Of a DNA stretch of 64,000 bases, positions 15,950 to 24,527 are shown one piece after another. Source of the DNA: Stutzerimonas kirkiae (GTDB taxonomy: Bacteria > Pseudomonadota > Gammaproteobacteria > Pseudomonadales > Pseudomonadaceae); NCBI RefSeq assembly GCF_004327335.1, contig NZ_QJUO01000014.1:37357-101356 (forward strand), written 5' to 3'. How positions within the stretch are numbered: position 1 is the first letter of the stretch; each line of letters begins with the position of its first letter. The translations under genes were made by a program, and so were the position numbers. The notes beneath the pieces were generated by a model that was given only the letters and a program-made list of their open reading frames with translations, made no database searches and was not told the DNA's origin.

Positions 15950-17608
15950 TCACTCATGGCGTGCCTGCATGAATCTGGAAATCGTCTGCCCAACCTGCAC
16001 CTTGCCACTGGAGGTACGCGGCATGTAGCCCCGGCCGACGATATGTATCTCTTTCAGGCTGACGCCAAAGTCGCGGTAGACCTTCTGGCGCATCGCCGCG
16101 ATATCGATACCCTGCCCCACGACGGATTTGCTCCTGCCTTCGATCAACATCATCAGGCGCTGGTCTTCGGGATGTTCGAAAACGACGCAGGCCAACGGGT
16201 TGAGCTCATCGCACGCCTCACAGGCGCTGGCAGCGAGATCGTGCACCATGAGATTCCTGCCATGCAGGGTGAGCATATTCTTTTCCCTTCCCGTCACGAC
16301 CAGAAAGCCATCCTGGACGAAGCCGAGATCGCCGGTATCGAGCCATCTTCCGCTCACATCGACAAAAACGGGCAGGTCCCCGTCCAGGTAGCCGGGGCTG
16401 GCGCTGGCGCCACTGATATATATGTTCCCCGGCGCCCCGGCATCCGCCTGTGTCTTTCCCGCGGCGGGGACGATGCGGATGCGCTCTTCCCAGCCAGGTC
16501 CCAGCCTGCACCCCGCGTAACCGCTCCCGTCCAGGTCGAGCCGACTGGCCGGCGGCTCGTCCCAGTCGCGCGTGCCCGCCACATACAGCGTGTATTCTGC
16601 CATACCGTAACAGGCCATGACCGCCCGGGGCTGCAGGCCCGCTACGCGAAAACGCACACGGAAAGCATCGAGAACCCGCTGCGACACATAGTCGGCGCCA
16701 CAGAACGCCACTTGCCAGCATGAAAGATCCAGGCCCGCCAGCTCCTGCTCGTCGATGCGCTCGCAGCACAACTGGAAAGCGAAAGCCGGCCCACCGCTGT
16801 AGTTGATCCGATAGCGGTCGATCGCCGCCAGCCAGCGCGACGGTTTCCGGATGAAGTCACCCGAGCGCATGACGACAATCTGCATACCGCCCAGCAATGG
16901 AAACAGTATGCCGCCGAACAACCCCATGTCATGGTAGTGCGGCAGCCACGAAAGAACTGATTTCCCTGGCGAGAAACGCCACTCCTCGGCCACCAGTTGG
17001 AAATTGGCCAACAGATTGCGCTGGGTCACGACGACCCCCTTTGGCGCGCCGGTCGAACCTGAAGTGTATTGGATGATGACCGGGTGATCGGCTGGTGGCG
17101 GCGGCGGCCTGTTATCGCGGGCTTGCCAAGCCTCCACATCGAGCGCCTGCAGCCCTATCCTCAGGATGTCGACAGGCCGGCCCAGATCGTCGTGCTCGTG
17201 GAAACAGTGCGCCGCCTTTTCATCGCAGAGGATCGGATAGCCCCCGTCCCTGTCCAGAATATTCCGCAGCCGCTGCCGCTCGGCCTGCAACAGGGGCAAC
17301 GGCAAGGGAACCAGCGTAATGCCGTGGAACACCCCGGCGACGATGGCGACGATACATTCGGGCCCTGCGTCCATGCACAGGAGCACCCGCCGCCGGGCTC
17401 CGAGCAGACTGGACAGCTTCTCGCCATAGGCCATGGCGGCCGTCAGCAGCGCCGCTGGGGTATAGCGCACGGCCTCGCCGTCGCCCCCTTTATCGAGAAA
17501 GGTGAAGATATAAGGGTGCGGACTCGACCTTATGGCCTCGAACAGCCGTCCGGATAACGCTTCGGGAATGATGCCTGACACCTTGAGTACTCCGACTGAC
17601 AGGAACAT
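15950..17608 (-). CDS. Acyl-AMP ligase (FAAL-like adenylating enzyme), first gene of operon
   Basis: About 552 residues, ANL superfamily. Core motifs: YTSGSTGAPKGVVVTQ (A3), LSWLPHYHDMGLFGG (typical of fatty acyl-AMP ligases), ACYGMAEYTLYVAG (A5), RWLDTGDLGFVQDGFLVVTG (A7), REKNMLTLHGRN (A8) and the C-terminal PRTSSGKVQ with the catalytic Lys. FAALs activate a carboxylic acid as acyl-adenylate and load it on a carrier protein rather than CoA. I start at MFLSVGVLKVSG (17608), six bases after GGAAAG; an upstream GTG/ATG option adds 22 residues. It would charge the ACP two genes downstream, the job DltA does with D-alanine. A long-chain or beta-substituted fatty acid is the family-based guess for the substrate. 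Confidence 0.9.
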   Translation of the reverse strand: MFLSVGVLKVSGIIPEALSGRLFEAIRSSPHPYIFTFLDKGGDGEAVRYTPAALLTAAMAYGEKLSSLLGARRRVLLCMDAGPECIVAIVAGVFHGITLVPLPLPLLQAERQRLRNILDRDGGYPILCDEKAAHCFHEHDDLGRPVDILRIGLQALDVEAWQARDNRPPPPPADHPVIIQYTSGSTGAPKGVVVTQRNLLANFQLVAEEWRFSPGKSVLSWLPHYHDMGLFGGILFPLLGGMQIVVMRSGDFIRKPSRWLAAIDRYRINYSGGPAFAFQLCCERIDEQELAGLDLSCWQVAFCGADYVSQRVLDAFRVRFRVAGLQPRAVMACYGMAEYTLYVAGTRDWDEPPASRLDLDGSGYAGCRLGPGWEERIRIVPAAGKTQADAGAPGNIYISGASASPGYLDGDLPVFVDVSGRWLDTGDLGFVQDGFLVVTGREKNMLTLHGRNLMVHDLAASACEACDELNPLACVVFEHPEDQRLMMLIEGRSKSVVGQGIDIAAMRQKVYRDFGVSLKEIHIVGRGYMPRTSSGKVQVGQTISRFMQARHE

Positions 17609-17893
17609 CGACTTTCCACTGGCCTCCGCCGCCGGAACCCGGCAGTGATGGCCTTGATGCCAGCCGCCCTGCAAAAGGCTGGAAGTCTATAAGTCGCGGT
17701 GTCGAAGTAACATCCTTGATTTCAGGTATATTCCTATCCCCCGGAAACCAATTGACTGAGTCGGAAAGTCCATCCCCATAGCGGGAGGCATAACGACGAG
17801 TCCCCCTTCCGGCACCAGGAGTGCCACGTACCAGGCGCGTGATGGGTGACGATTGCCATGCCCTTCGAGAGCGCTTTCTGCTATGAAGCCCGC
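17609..17893. promoter_or_regulatory. Divergent control region of acyl-transfer operon and LysR gene
   Basis: 285 bases between the ligase and regulator starts. An inverted repeat TTCC-N8-GGAA at 17731-17746 fits the T-N11-A style operator bound by LysR proteins. Nearby TTGATTTCAG-GTATATT (17716-17732 area) and TTGACT (17752) resemble sigma-70 elements. The region is the only gap before the operon, so all six genes probably depend on it. Confidence 0.45.
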
Positions 17894-18754
17894 ATGGATA
17901 TCGACCTCGCCCGTACCTTTCTGGAAATCGTCCGTTGTGGCAGCTTCATCGCTGCCTCGGAGCGTCTGCACCTGACGCAGACCGCGGTCACCGCACGCAT
18001 GCACAGCCTGGAGAACCAGCTCGGCTGCCGACTGTTCATCCGCAACCGCGCTGGCGCCAGGCCGACCGAGGACGGCGAGCGTTTCGTGCGCTATGCCAGC
18101 CAGTTGGTGCAGACCTGGGAAGCGGCCCGCCGCGACTTGCCATTACCGCAGGGCTACGACGACGTGCTGCGCCTGGGCGCGGAAACCAGCCTGTGCAATC
18201 CGCTGCTGCTGATCTGGCTGCAACGCCTGCGCCAGCATCTGCCCGAACATGCCCTCAGCGCACAAGTCGGCGAAGGACCGGGACTGCAGGAACAACTCGA
18301 GCGCGGCCTGCTCGACGCGGTACTGGTCTACCAACCCGAATACCGTCCGGGCCTGCTGGTCGAACAAGTGCTGGAAGAGAAGCTGGTGCAGGTCGCCCGG
18401 GTCGGCAACCGGCAACCCTACCTGTATGTCGACTGGGGGCCGGTGTTCCGCCAGCAACACGACACTGCCCTGCCCGAACACGCCCGCGCGCCCCTGACGT
18501 TCAATCTCGGCCCGCTGGCCTTGCAGTACCTGTTGCAATACGGCGGCCACGGCTACTTCCGCACCCGGGTCGTGCAGCGCTATCTCGACCAGGGCCTGCT
18601 CGAACGGGTGCCGCGCGCCCCGGAGTTCACTTATCCGGTCTACCTGGTCCACCTGCGCGAACACTCGAACCCGGCCTGCCAGCAGGCCCTGCAGATACTC
18701 AGGGAAATAGCGCCACAGGCCTACGAATGGTCACGGGGGTATCCGGATATCTGA
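17894..18754 (+). CDS. LysR-type regulator divergent from the acyl-transfer operon
   Basis: 286 residues starting MDIDLARTFLEIVRCGSF, the canonical first helix of LysR proteins; the longer frame from 17846 adds 16 residues without family similarity. The DNA-binding domain continues ERLHLTQTAVTARMHSLENQ, then the effector domain. Divergence from a six-gene operon with a shared promoter region suggests it is the pathway-specific regulator. The 3' end converges on the ChpA-like gene, with a short GGTGCGC/GCGCACC hairpin at 18787-18803 in the gap. Confidence 0.92.
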   Translation: MDIDLARTFLEIVRCGSFIAASERLHLTQTAVTARMHSLENQLGCRLFIRNRAGARPTEDGERFVRYASQLVQTWEAARRDLPLPQGYDDVLRLGAETSLCNPLLLIWLQRLRQHLPEHALSAQVGEGPGLQEQLERGLLDAVLVYQPEYRPGLLVEQVLEEKLVQVARVGNRQPYLYVDWGPVFRQQHDTALPEHARAPLTFNLGPLALQYLLQYGGHGYFRTRVVQRYLDQGLLERVPRAPEFTYPVYLVHLREHSNPACQQALQILREIAPQAYEWSRGYPDI

Positions 18755-18854
18755 TGGCGAACCGCAAGCCATAAGCCCCCGTCCCAGGTGCGCACGGCGC
18801 ACCCCTTCCCACAGAGAGCTGAGCACATGCCGACAGTTGATGCCTGTCGTGACA

Positions 18855-20918
18855 CTAGATCTCGCGCCCCGTCAATCGCCCGATGGCGCCCAGCAATTGC
18901 TCCTCCTGGTAGGGCTTGCCCAGGTATTCGTCGACGCCCAAGCCCAGTGCCTGCTCGCGATGCCGCACATCGCTGCTGGCGGTGATCACCACCACCGGCA
19001 GGTCCCGCAGGTGCTCATCCTGGCGGATCCGCGTCAACACGTCGAAGCCGCCCATGTTCGGCATTTCGATATCCAGCAGCATGATGTCCGGCCTGTCGGC
19101 CTGCAGTTGCTCGATGGCATCATCGCCGTCATGGGCGACCGACACCCGCATGCCACTGCGTTCGAGCAGGCGGCAGGTCACCTTGCGCACCGTGGCGGAG
19201 TCGTCGACCACCAGTACCCGCAGCGCTGCCACGACCTCGCTGCCGGTCGCTTCCTGCCCACCCGCACTGGCTTCACCGGTGGCAGGCTGTGCCGGCGCCT
19301 CGTCAGGCGTGGCAGCGGCAGTCGCCGGGGCCGCCAGGCGGATCACGAAGCGCGTGCCGATACCCGGCTGCGACTCGACATCGAGCGTACCGCCCAGTTG
19401 CCGGATATCGACAGCGGCCACGTCCAGCCCCACGCCTCGCCCCGAAATCGGCGAAACCCGGCCGGCGGTCGACAGCCCATGGCTCAGGACCAGTTGCAGT
19501 ACTTGCCGCGCTTCCGGTTGCTGATCCTCGGCCAGCAGGCCGAGTTCGACGGCCTTCTCGCGTACCGCCGCCAGATCGATACCGGCCCCATCGTCACTGA
19601 GCGCCAGCAGAATATCCTGACCGTCGTGCCAGGCCTCCAGGCACACCAGCCCTTGTTCCGGCTTGCCCAGTGCAAGCCGCTGCCCGGGGGCTTCGATGCC
19701 GTGGTCGATGGCATTGCGCAGCATATGCTCCAGCGGCGTGAGCAAAGGCCCGAGCAACGCCTCCGGCACATCCGCGACCGCATCGGCCACTTCAAGCTCC
19801 GCCTGCTTGCCCAGCTCATCGCACAATTGCCGCAGCAGCACGCGCAAGCGCCCGGCCACCTGCTCGGCGGACAAGGCCGGGGCCGGCGTTCGAGCCGCGG
19901 CTTCGACCGGCTCAGCCGCCGGCTCGAACGCGGCGCCCGGCCATGGCGTAGCCTCTTCAGACGCTTCATCCCCAGCCGTCCCTTCGGCCTCGGGATGCCG
20001 AGCGCGCAGCTCGGCCACGGCGCGCTCCAGCTCGACATGACACTGGAGCAAAGCCGCCAGATCGGATTGCGCCTGCCCATGCACATCGCGCACATGCTGC
20101 TCCAGCTCATGCAGCAGATCGCCAATATGCTTCTGCCTGGCCAGCCTGGCCCCGCCCTTGAACGTATGCAGGTCGCGCTGCAGGGCCTGCAGACCGGCAT
20201 GATCCTCCGGCGCCTGCAGCCAGCAGCGCAATCCCTGGCCGATACGTTCGGCGAAGGTGACGGCCTCTGCGAGAAATGTATCCGCCAGTTCAGTGTCCGG
20301 GGGCGGCGGCTCGGCAGCAGCAGCCAGTTCGCGAGCAGGCCCGCCCTCGACATCCACCAGCCAGGCCATGTCGATCAGCTCGGTGGAGAAGCCATGCCCG
20401 CTACCCGGCATGGGCGCTGCATCGGGAACCTCGCGTATCTCGACAGCCACCGGCCCGGCGACCGGAGCTTCGCCCCGGGCAGGCTCCGGGTCAGTCCGCG
20501 GCCGGCTCGAATGGAACAGCAGATTATCGATCAACCCGTCCGCAGCGGGCTGCGATAACCCCTCGCCACCGTCTTCGAGCAGCCGCCTGAGTTCCTTGTC
20601 GACCTGTCGCAGCAGACTGTGCACGCTGCTGTCGTTGTCCACCGCGCCGCTGGCGAGTTCGTCCACCAGCCCCGCGGCGGCTTGCCACAGGCGCGCCAGC
20701 GGCGCCCCTGCGCAAAGCCCCTCGAGGCGGGCGAAGACCTTGCCCATGCGGGCAAGGTTGGCGGGCACGTCCTGCTTGCGCAACATCCCCAGCAACGCCA
20801 CCTGCAACGCTTGCCGCAACCTGCGCAGCAGTTCCCGCGCCTCGGCGCCATGCAACCGCGCCTGGGCGGCGGAATCGTGCCGATCCTCCATAACGCCCCC
20901 ACTCGACATGCCTTTCAT
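18855..20918 (-). CDS. Condensed ChpA-like hybrid histidine kinase (Hpt, ATPase, REC; no CheW domain)
   Basis: 687 residues. The first 130 resemble the FimL-like N-terminal region of ChpA. A single Hpt domain follows with the phospho-His in RDLHTFKGGARLA (His251), a CheA-type ATPase (N box EHMLRNAIDHGIE near 397-409, DDGAGID, GRGVGLDVA) and a receiver domain with Asp616 in MLLDIEMPNMGG. In P. aeruginosa ChpA is about 2,470 residues with several Hpt-type domains and a CheW-like domain before the receiver; here ATPase and receiver are joined by about 35 Ala/Pro-rich residues, so CheW is absent. It is divergent from gshB exactly as pilG is in P. aeruginosa, but pilGHIJK are not found here. Start could also be Met4 or Met10. 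Confidence 0.88.
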   Translation of the reverse strand: MKGMSSGGVMEDRHDSAAQARLHGAEARELLRRLRQALQVALLGMLRKQDVPANLARMGKVFARLEGLCAGAPLARLWQAAAGLVDELASGAVDNDSSVHSLLRQVDKELRRLLEDGGEGLSQPAADGLIDNLLFHSSRPRTDPEPARGEAPVAGPVAVEIREVPDAAPMPGSGHGFSTELIDMAWLVDVEGGPARELAAAAEPPPPDTELADTFLAEAVTFAERIGQGLRCWLQAPEDHAGLQALQRDLHTFKGGARLARQKHIGDLLHELEQHVRDVHGQAQSDLAALLQCHVELERAVAELRARHPEAEGTAGDEASEEATPWPGAAFEPAAEPVEAAARTPAPALSAEQVAGRLRVLLRQLCDELGKQAELEVADAVADVPEALLGPLLTPLEHMLRNAIDHGIEAPGQRLALGKPEQGLVCLEAWHDGQDILLALSDDGAGIDLAAVREKAVELGLLAEDQQPEARQVLQLVLSHGLSTAGRVSPISGRGVGLDVAAVDIRQLGGTLDVESQPGIGTRFVIRLAAPATAAATPDEAPAQPATGEASAGGQEATGSEVVAALRVLVVDDSATVRKVTCRLLERSGMRVSVAHDGDDAIEQLQADRPDIMLLDIEMPNMGGFDVLTRIRQDEHLRDLPVVVITASSDVRHREQALGLGVDEYLGKPYQEEQLLGAIGRLTGREI

Positions 20919-21122
20919 ATAGTGGCCTTTTTAACAGACTCACATGCACAGCGGCCATCGAATGCGCAAACAGCCGGGCAATCGCGCGCCTTTATCGCAG
21001 CGGATAAGGATATGACCCGATCGCCTCAGCTTTCCCCTTGACCTGCCAGGCAACCAGCGCCAATCTCCCCAACCAATTCGCGCTTGCCGCCCATTCGCCT
21101 CGTATTTCCGGAGACTCTGCCC

Positions 21123-22073
21123 ATGGCCACTCGCGTCGGGATCATCATGGACCCTATCGCACACATCGCCTTCAAGAAGGACAGCTCGCTGGCCATGTTG
21201 CTGGCGGCCCAGGCCAGGGGCTGGGAGCTGCACTACATGGAGCAGCGCGACCTCTACCAGAGCGCCGGCCAGGCCCGCGCCCGCATGCGCCCGCTGAAGG
21301 TCTTCAACGACCCCGGACACTGGTTCGAACTGGGCGAGGAAAAAGACGCCCCGCTGTCCGCGCTCGACGTGATCCTGATGCGCAAGGACCCGCCCTTCAA
21401 CAACGAGTACATCTACACCACCTACCTGCTGGAGATGGCCGAGCAGGAAGGCAGCCTGATCGTCAACAAACCGCAGAGCCTGCGCGACTGCAATGAGAAA
21501 TTCTTCGCCACGCACTTCCCCGAGTGCTCGCCACCGACCCTGATCAGCCAGCGGGCGGACATCATTCGTGCCTTCGCCGCCGAACACGGCGACATCATCC
21601 TCAAGCCGCTGGACGAAATGGGCGGCACCTCGATCTTCCGTCACCGCGAAGGCGACCCGAACCTCTCGGTGATCCTCGAAACCCTGACGCTCAATGGCGC
21701 CCGACCGATCATGGCGCAACGCTATATCCCGGCGATCAAGGATGGCGACAAGCGCATCCTGATGATCGACGGCGAGCCGGTGCCCTACAGCCTCGCACGC
21801 ATCCCGGCCCAGGGCGAAACACGCGGCAACCTGGCCGCCGGCGGGCGCGGCGTGGCCCAGCCACTGAGCGAGCGCGACCGCGAGATCGCCGCCATCGTCG
21901 GGCCGCAATTACGCGCGCGTGGCCTGCTGTTCGTCGGCCTGGACGTGATCGGCGACTACCTGACCGAAGTCAACGTCACCAGCCCGACCTGCATCCGCGA
22001 AATCGACAACGCCTTCGATACCCGTATCGCCGAACGGCTGATGGACGCAATCGCCGTCAGACTGGCCAAGTAA
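21123..22073 (+). CDS. gshB: Glutathione synthetase
   Basis: 316 residues, ATP-grasp enzyme joining gamma-glutamylcysteine and glycine to glutathione in the cytoplasm. Starts MATRVGIIMDPIAHI with GGAGA upstream; motifs include DVILMRKDPPFNNEYIYTTY, DIILKPLDEMGGTSIFR, GRGVAQPLSERDREI and the C-terminal FVGLDVIGDYLTEVNVTSPT. Length and sequence are ordinary. Its position next to tonB3-algH-ruvX-pyrRBC' matches Pseudomonas. Confidence 0.97.
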   Translation: MATRVGIIMDPIAHIAFKKDSSLAMLLAAQARGWELHYMEQRDLYQSAGQARARMRPLKVFNDPGHWFELGEEKDAPLSALDVILMRKDPPFNNEYIYTTYLLEMAEQEGSLIVNKPQSLRDCNEKFFATHFPECSPPTLISQRADIIRAFAAEHGDIILKPLDEMGGTSIFRHREGDPNLSVILETLTLNGARPIMAQRYIPAIKDGDKRILMIDGEPVPYSLARIPAQGETRGNLAAGGRGVAQPLSERDREIAAIVGPQLRARGLLFVGLDVIGDYLTEVNVTSPTCIREIDNAFDTRIAERLMDAIAVRLAK

Positions 22074-22107
22074 CGAAGCGGGCGGGCGGGCGCGAACCCG
22101 CCCCGCC

Positions 22108-22220
22108 TCTCCAGGGCGGGCATATGCCCTGTGCTGGGGGCGAGACAGTGCAACTGGATTGGCAATAGTGCGTGTCTGGGGACGGCACGACCTGGGGATC
22201 ATCGTCCCTGTGGGAATGCC
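22108..22220. repeat. Dispersed repeat family 2, copy at 22.1 kb
   Basis: Intergenic gshB-tonB3. Contains CCAGGGCGGGCATATGCCCT (an internal hairpin CAGGGC/GCCCTG) followed by CGAGACAGTGC-ACTGGATTGGCAAT, nearly identical to 46.42-46.49 kb. Further on, the complement of 22183-22215 (CAGGGACGATGATCCCCAGG) matches 46.54 kb and resembles 56.20 kb. No gene is present in 22074-22379. Confidence 0.75.
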
Positions 22221-22379
22221 TGCGGGGAAGAGCCGGCGCACGATTACCCGGCTTCCACGGCCATGGACCGGGAGTTCATGCGATCGCCCGGCCCGCCGGT
22301 CCATGCGCATGGACTTTTGCCCACCCGCTCGGGCAGACTGCGCGGCATTCCCCAGCCACGCCGAGCCGACCCGCCACGC

Positions 22380-23276
22380 ATGAAACCAGCCGCCCCCTTC
22401 CCGTCCAGTGCCATTCCCGGCGTCAGAGCGGCGGATCGCCTGGGGTTCACGCTGTTCCTGGCCGCGGCCCTGCACCTGGCGCTGATCCTCGGGCTTGGTT
22501 TCAGCATGCACGAACCGACACCGACGAGCAAAAGCCTGGAAATCACCCTGTCCACCTTCAAGAATGAAGAAAAGCCCAGGGAGGCGGACTTCCTCGCCCA
22601 GGACAACCAGCAGGGCAGCGGCACCCTGGAGCACAAGGCAGCGCCCAGGACCACCGAACTGGCACCATTCCAGGATACCGAGGTGCGCAAGGTCACCCCA
22701 CCCAGCCAGCCACCGGCGCAGGCGCCCAGCCAACCGCAGACGGTCAGCAAGATCCTCACCACGCAAAGCCCGCAGCCGCAGAAAACCGCCGTCGCCAAGC
22801 CCCGGGAAACGTCAAAGCCCGAACCGGCCCCCACCTTCGACAGTTCGCAGCTCAGCGCCCAGATCGCCAGCCTCGAGGCGGAGCTGGCGCAGGACGTGCA
22901 GCGCTACGCCAAGCGTCCACGCATCAGCCGCCAGAACAGCGCCTCGACCATGCGCGACATCAGCGCCTGGTACCGTGACGAGTGGCGCAAAAAGGTCGAA
23001 CGCATTGGCAACCTGAACTACCCGGACGAGGCCCGACGCCAGCAGATCTACGGCAGCCTGCGCATGCTGGTCAGTATCAACCGCGACGGCAGCGTGCTGG
23101 AACTGCGCATCCTCGAATCTTCCGGGCAGAAACTGCTGGACGACGCGGCCTTGCGCATCGTGCGCCTGGCCGCCCCCTTCGCCCCCTTCACTGGCGAGCT
23201 GGCACAGAAATACGACCAGGTGGAAATCATCCGCACCTGGCGTTTCGAACGCGGCGACCGCCTGTCCAGCCGCTGA
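22380..23276 (+). CDS. tonB3: TonB-family energy transducer (TonB3)
   Basis: 298 residues starting MKPAAPFPSS. One signal-anchor helix (about residues 20-42, GFTLFLAAALHLALILGLGF), a Pro/Gln/Lys-rich periplasmic linker, and a C-terminal TonB domain with YPDEARRQQIYGSLRMLVSI and RILESSGQKLLDDAALRIV. Gene order (gshB-tonB3-algH) matches PA0407-PA0405 of P. aeruginosa, where TonB3 is tied to twitching motility and pilus assembly. Its retention beside a reduced Chp locus is notable. A 184-bp palindrome follows five bases after the stop. Confidence 0.9.
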   Translation: MKPAAPFPSSAIPGVRAADRLGFTLFLAAALHLALILGLGFSMHEPTPTSKSLEITLSTFKNEEKPREADFLAQDNQQGSGTLEHKAAPRTTELAPFQDTEVRKVTPPSQPPAQAPSQPQTVSKILTTQSPQPQKTAVAKPRETSKPEPAPTFDSSQLSAQIASLEAELAQDVQRYAKRPRISRQNSASTMRDISAWYRDEWRKKVERIGNLNYPDEARRQQIYGSLRMLVSINRDGSVLELRILESSGQKLLDDAALRIVRLAAPFAPFTGELAQKYDQVEIIRTWRFERGDRLSSR

Positions 23277-23280
23277 GAGG

Positions 23281-23464
23281 CATGCCTTTCAACGCCGTCC
23301 CAAAGCTGGCTATCGGATAGCGACGGCCATAAAGCCGGAAAGAGCGCTGAAGGCTGGACGAGCAGGGGAACGCCGCATTTCGTCCAGCCTCCAGCGCTCG
23401 TCTCGGCTCTTTAGGCTTTATGGCCGTTGCTACCCGTAAACCGCCCAACAGGTTGAAAGGCATG
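23281..23464. repeat. 184-bp nested palindrome (dispersed repeat copy B)
   Basis: Three nested arm pairs: outermost CATGCCTTTCAAC (23281-23293) / GTTGAAAGGCATG (23451-23464 area), middle CGGCCATAAAGCC (from 23324) / GGCTTTATGGCCG (to about 23426), inner GAGCGCTGAAGGCTGGACG (23342-23360) / CGTCCAGCCTCCAGCGCTC (23381-23399). The inner pair is the core shared with the other copies. It separates tonB3 from algH. Confidence 0.9.
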
Positions 23465-23508
23465 GTTCCCAGCTTCCCGCCCCGCCCGCCAACGCTTAAG
23501 CTAGGCGC

Positions 23509-24078
23509 ATGAAAAATACCGAACCCACCTACCTCAAGCACCACTTCCTGATCGCCATGCCGCACATGGCCGATCCCGAGTTCGCGCAGACGCTGATCTA
23601 CCTGATCGAGCACAACACCGACGGCGCCATGGGCCTGGTCATCAACCGCCCCAACGGCCTGAGCCTGAGCGATGTGCTCGAACAGTTGCGCCCCGAGCAA
23701 CTCCCCCCCGTGCAATGCCTGGCCCTGCCGATCTTCTCTGGCGGCCCGGTACAGAACGACCGTGGCTTCGTGCTGCACTCGGCGGAGCGGCAATTCCAGG
23801 CCACCCTGGCCTTGCCCGAATGGGCCATGTCCACCTCCCAGGATGTGCTGTTCGCCATTGCCGACGGCCACGGCCCGCGCCAGCACCTGATCGCCCTCGG
23901 CTATGCCGGTTGGGATGCCGGCCAGCTCGAGGAGGAACTGGCCAACAACGTCTGGCTGAGTTGTCCGGCCAGCTCCGACATTCTCTTCGACCTGCCCCCC
24001 GAGCAGCGCCTGCACGCGGCGGCGGCCAGCCTCGGCGTCAACCTCAACCTGCTCACCGCACAGGCCGGGCACGCATGA
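23509..24078 (+). CDS. algH: AlgH/YqgE family protein (DUF179)
   Basis: 189 residues of the YqgE/AlgH family, starting [20 protein letters not shown]. Conserved stretches [19 protein letters not shown] and [16 protein letters not shown] are diagnostic. The name comes from an alginate-regulation phenotype; biochemical function is still unclear. Its TGA overlaps the ruvX ATG (ATGA), so it is translationally coupled to ruvX, pyrR and probably the pyr genes. Confidence 0.95.
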   Translation: MKNTEPTYLKHHFLIAMPHMADPEFAQTLIYLIEHNTDGAMGLVINRPNGLSLSDVLEQLRPEQLPPVQCLALPIFSGGPVQNDRGFVLHSAERQFQATLALPEWAMSTSQDVLFAIADGHGPRQHLIALGYAGWDAGQLEEELANNVWLSCPASSDILFDLPPEQRLHAAAASLGVNLNLLTAQAGHA

Positions 24079-24527
24079 GCGCACCACGCCTGTTGCTGGG
24101 CTTCGACTATGGCAGCAAGCAGATCGGCGTCGCCGTCGGCCAGGCGGTGACCGGGCAGGCCCGCGAACTGTGCGTGCTCAAGGCGCAGAATGGCACTCCG
24201 GACTGGAGCCGGGTCGAAGCGCTGATGAAGGAATGGCAGCCCGACGCGCTGGTGGTGGGCCTGCCATTGAACATGGACGGCAGCCCCAGCGAGATGAGCG
24301 AGCGTGCGGAAAAGTTCGCACGGCGGCTCAATGGTCGCTTCAACCTGCCGGTACATACCCACGACGAACGCCTGACCACCTACGAAGCCAAGGGCCACCG
24401 GCTACGCCAGGGGCAGAGCGGCAACTACAGGGGGCGGCCGGTCGATGCACTGGCGGCCGCTCTGCTACTCGAAGGCTGGCTGCAGGCCAACCCCACGGCC
24501 CAGCCGATTCCCAAGGAGATTCCATGA
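24075..24527 (+). CDS. ruvX: Holliday-junction resolvase-like protein RuvX (YqgF)
   Basis: 150 residues, RNase H-like fold. [17 protein letters not shown] carries the first catalytic Asp, [19 protein letters not shown] the second segment and [12 protein letters not shown] / [14 protein letters not shown] the others. In E. coli YqgF acts in 5' end maturation of 16S rRNA; a Holliday-junction role was proposed from fold. Couples to algH before it and to pyrR after it through four-base ATGA overlaps. Confidence 0.95.
   Translation: MSAPRLLLGFDYGSKQIGVAVGQAVTGQARELCVLKAQNGTPDWSRVEALMKEWQPDALVVGLPLNMDGSPSEMSERAEKFARRLNGRFNLPVHTHDERLTTYEAKGHRLRQGQSGNYRGRPVDALAAALLLEGWLQANPTAQPIPKEIP

Noticed and set aside
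10391..17608. Classical polyketide or nonribosomal peptide cluster
   Set aside because: No ketosynthase, condensation, thioesterase or phosphopantetheinyl transferase gene is present; the ligase-ACP-MBOAT-SGNH set fits an acyl-export system better.
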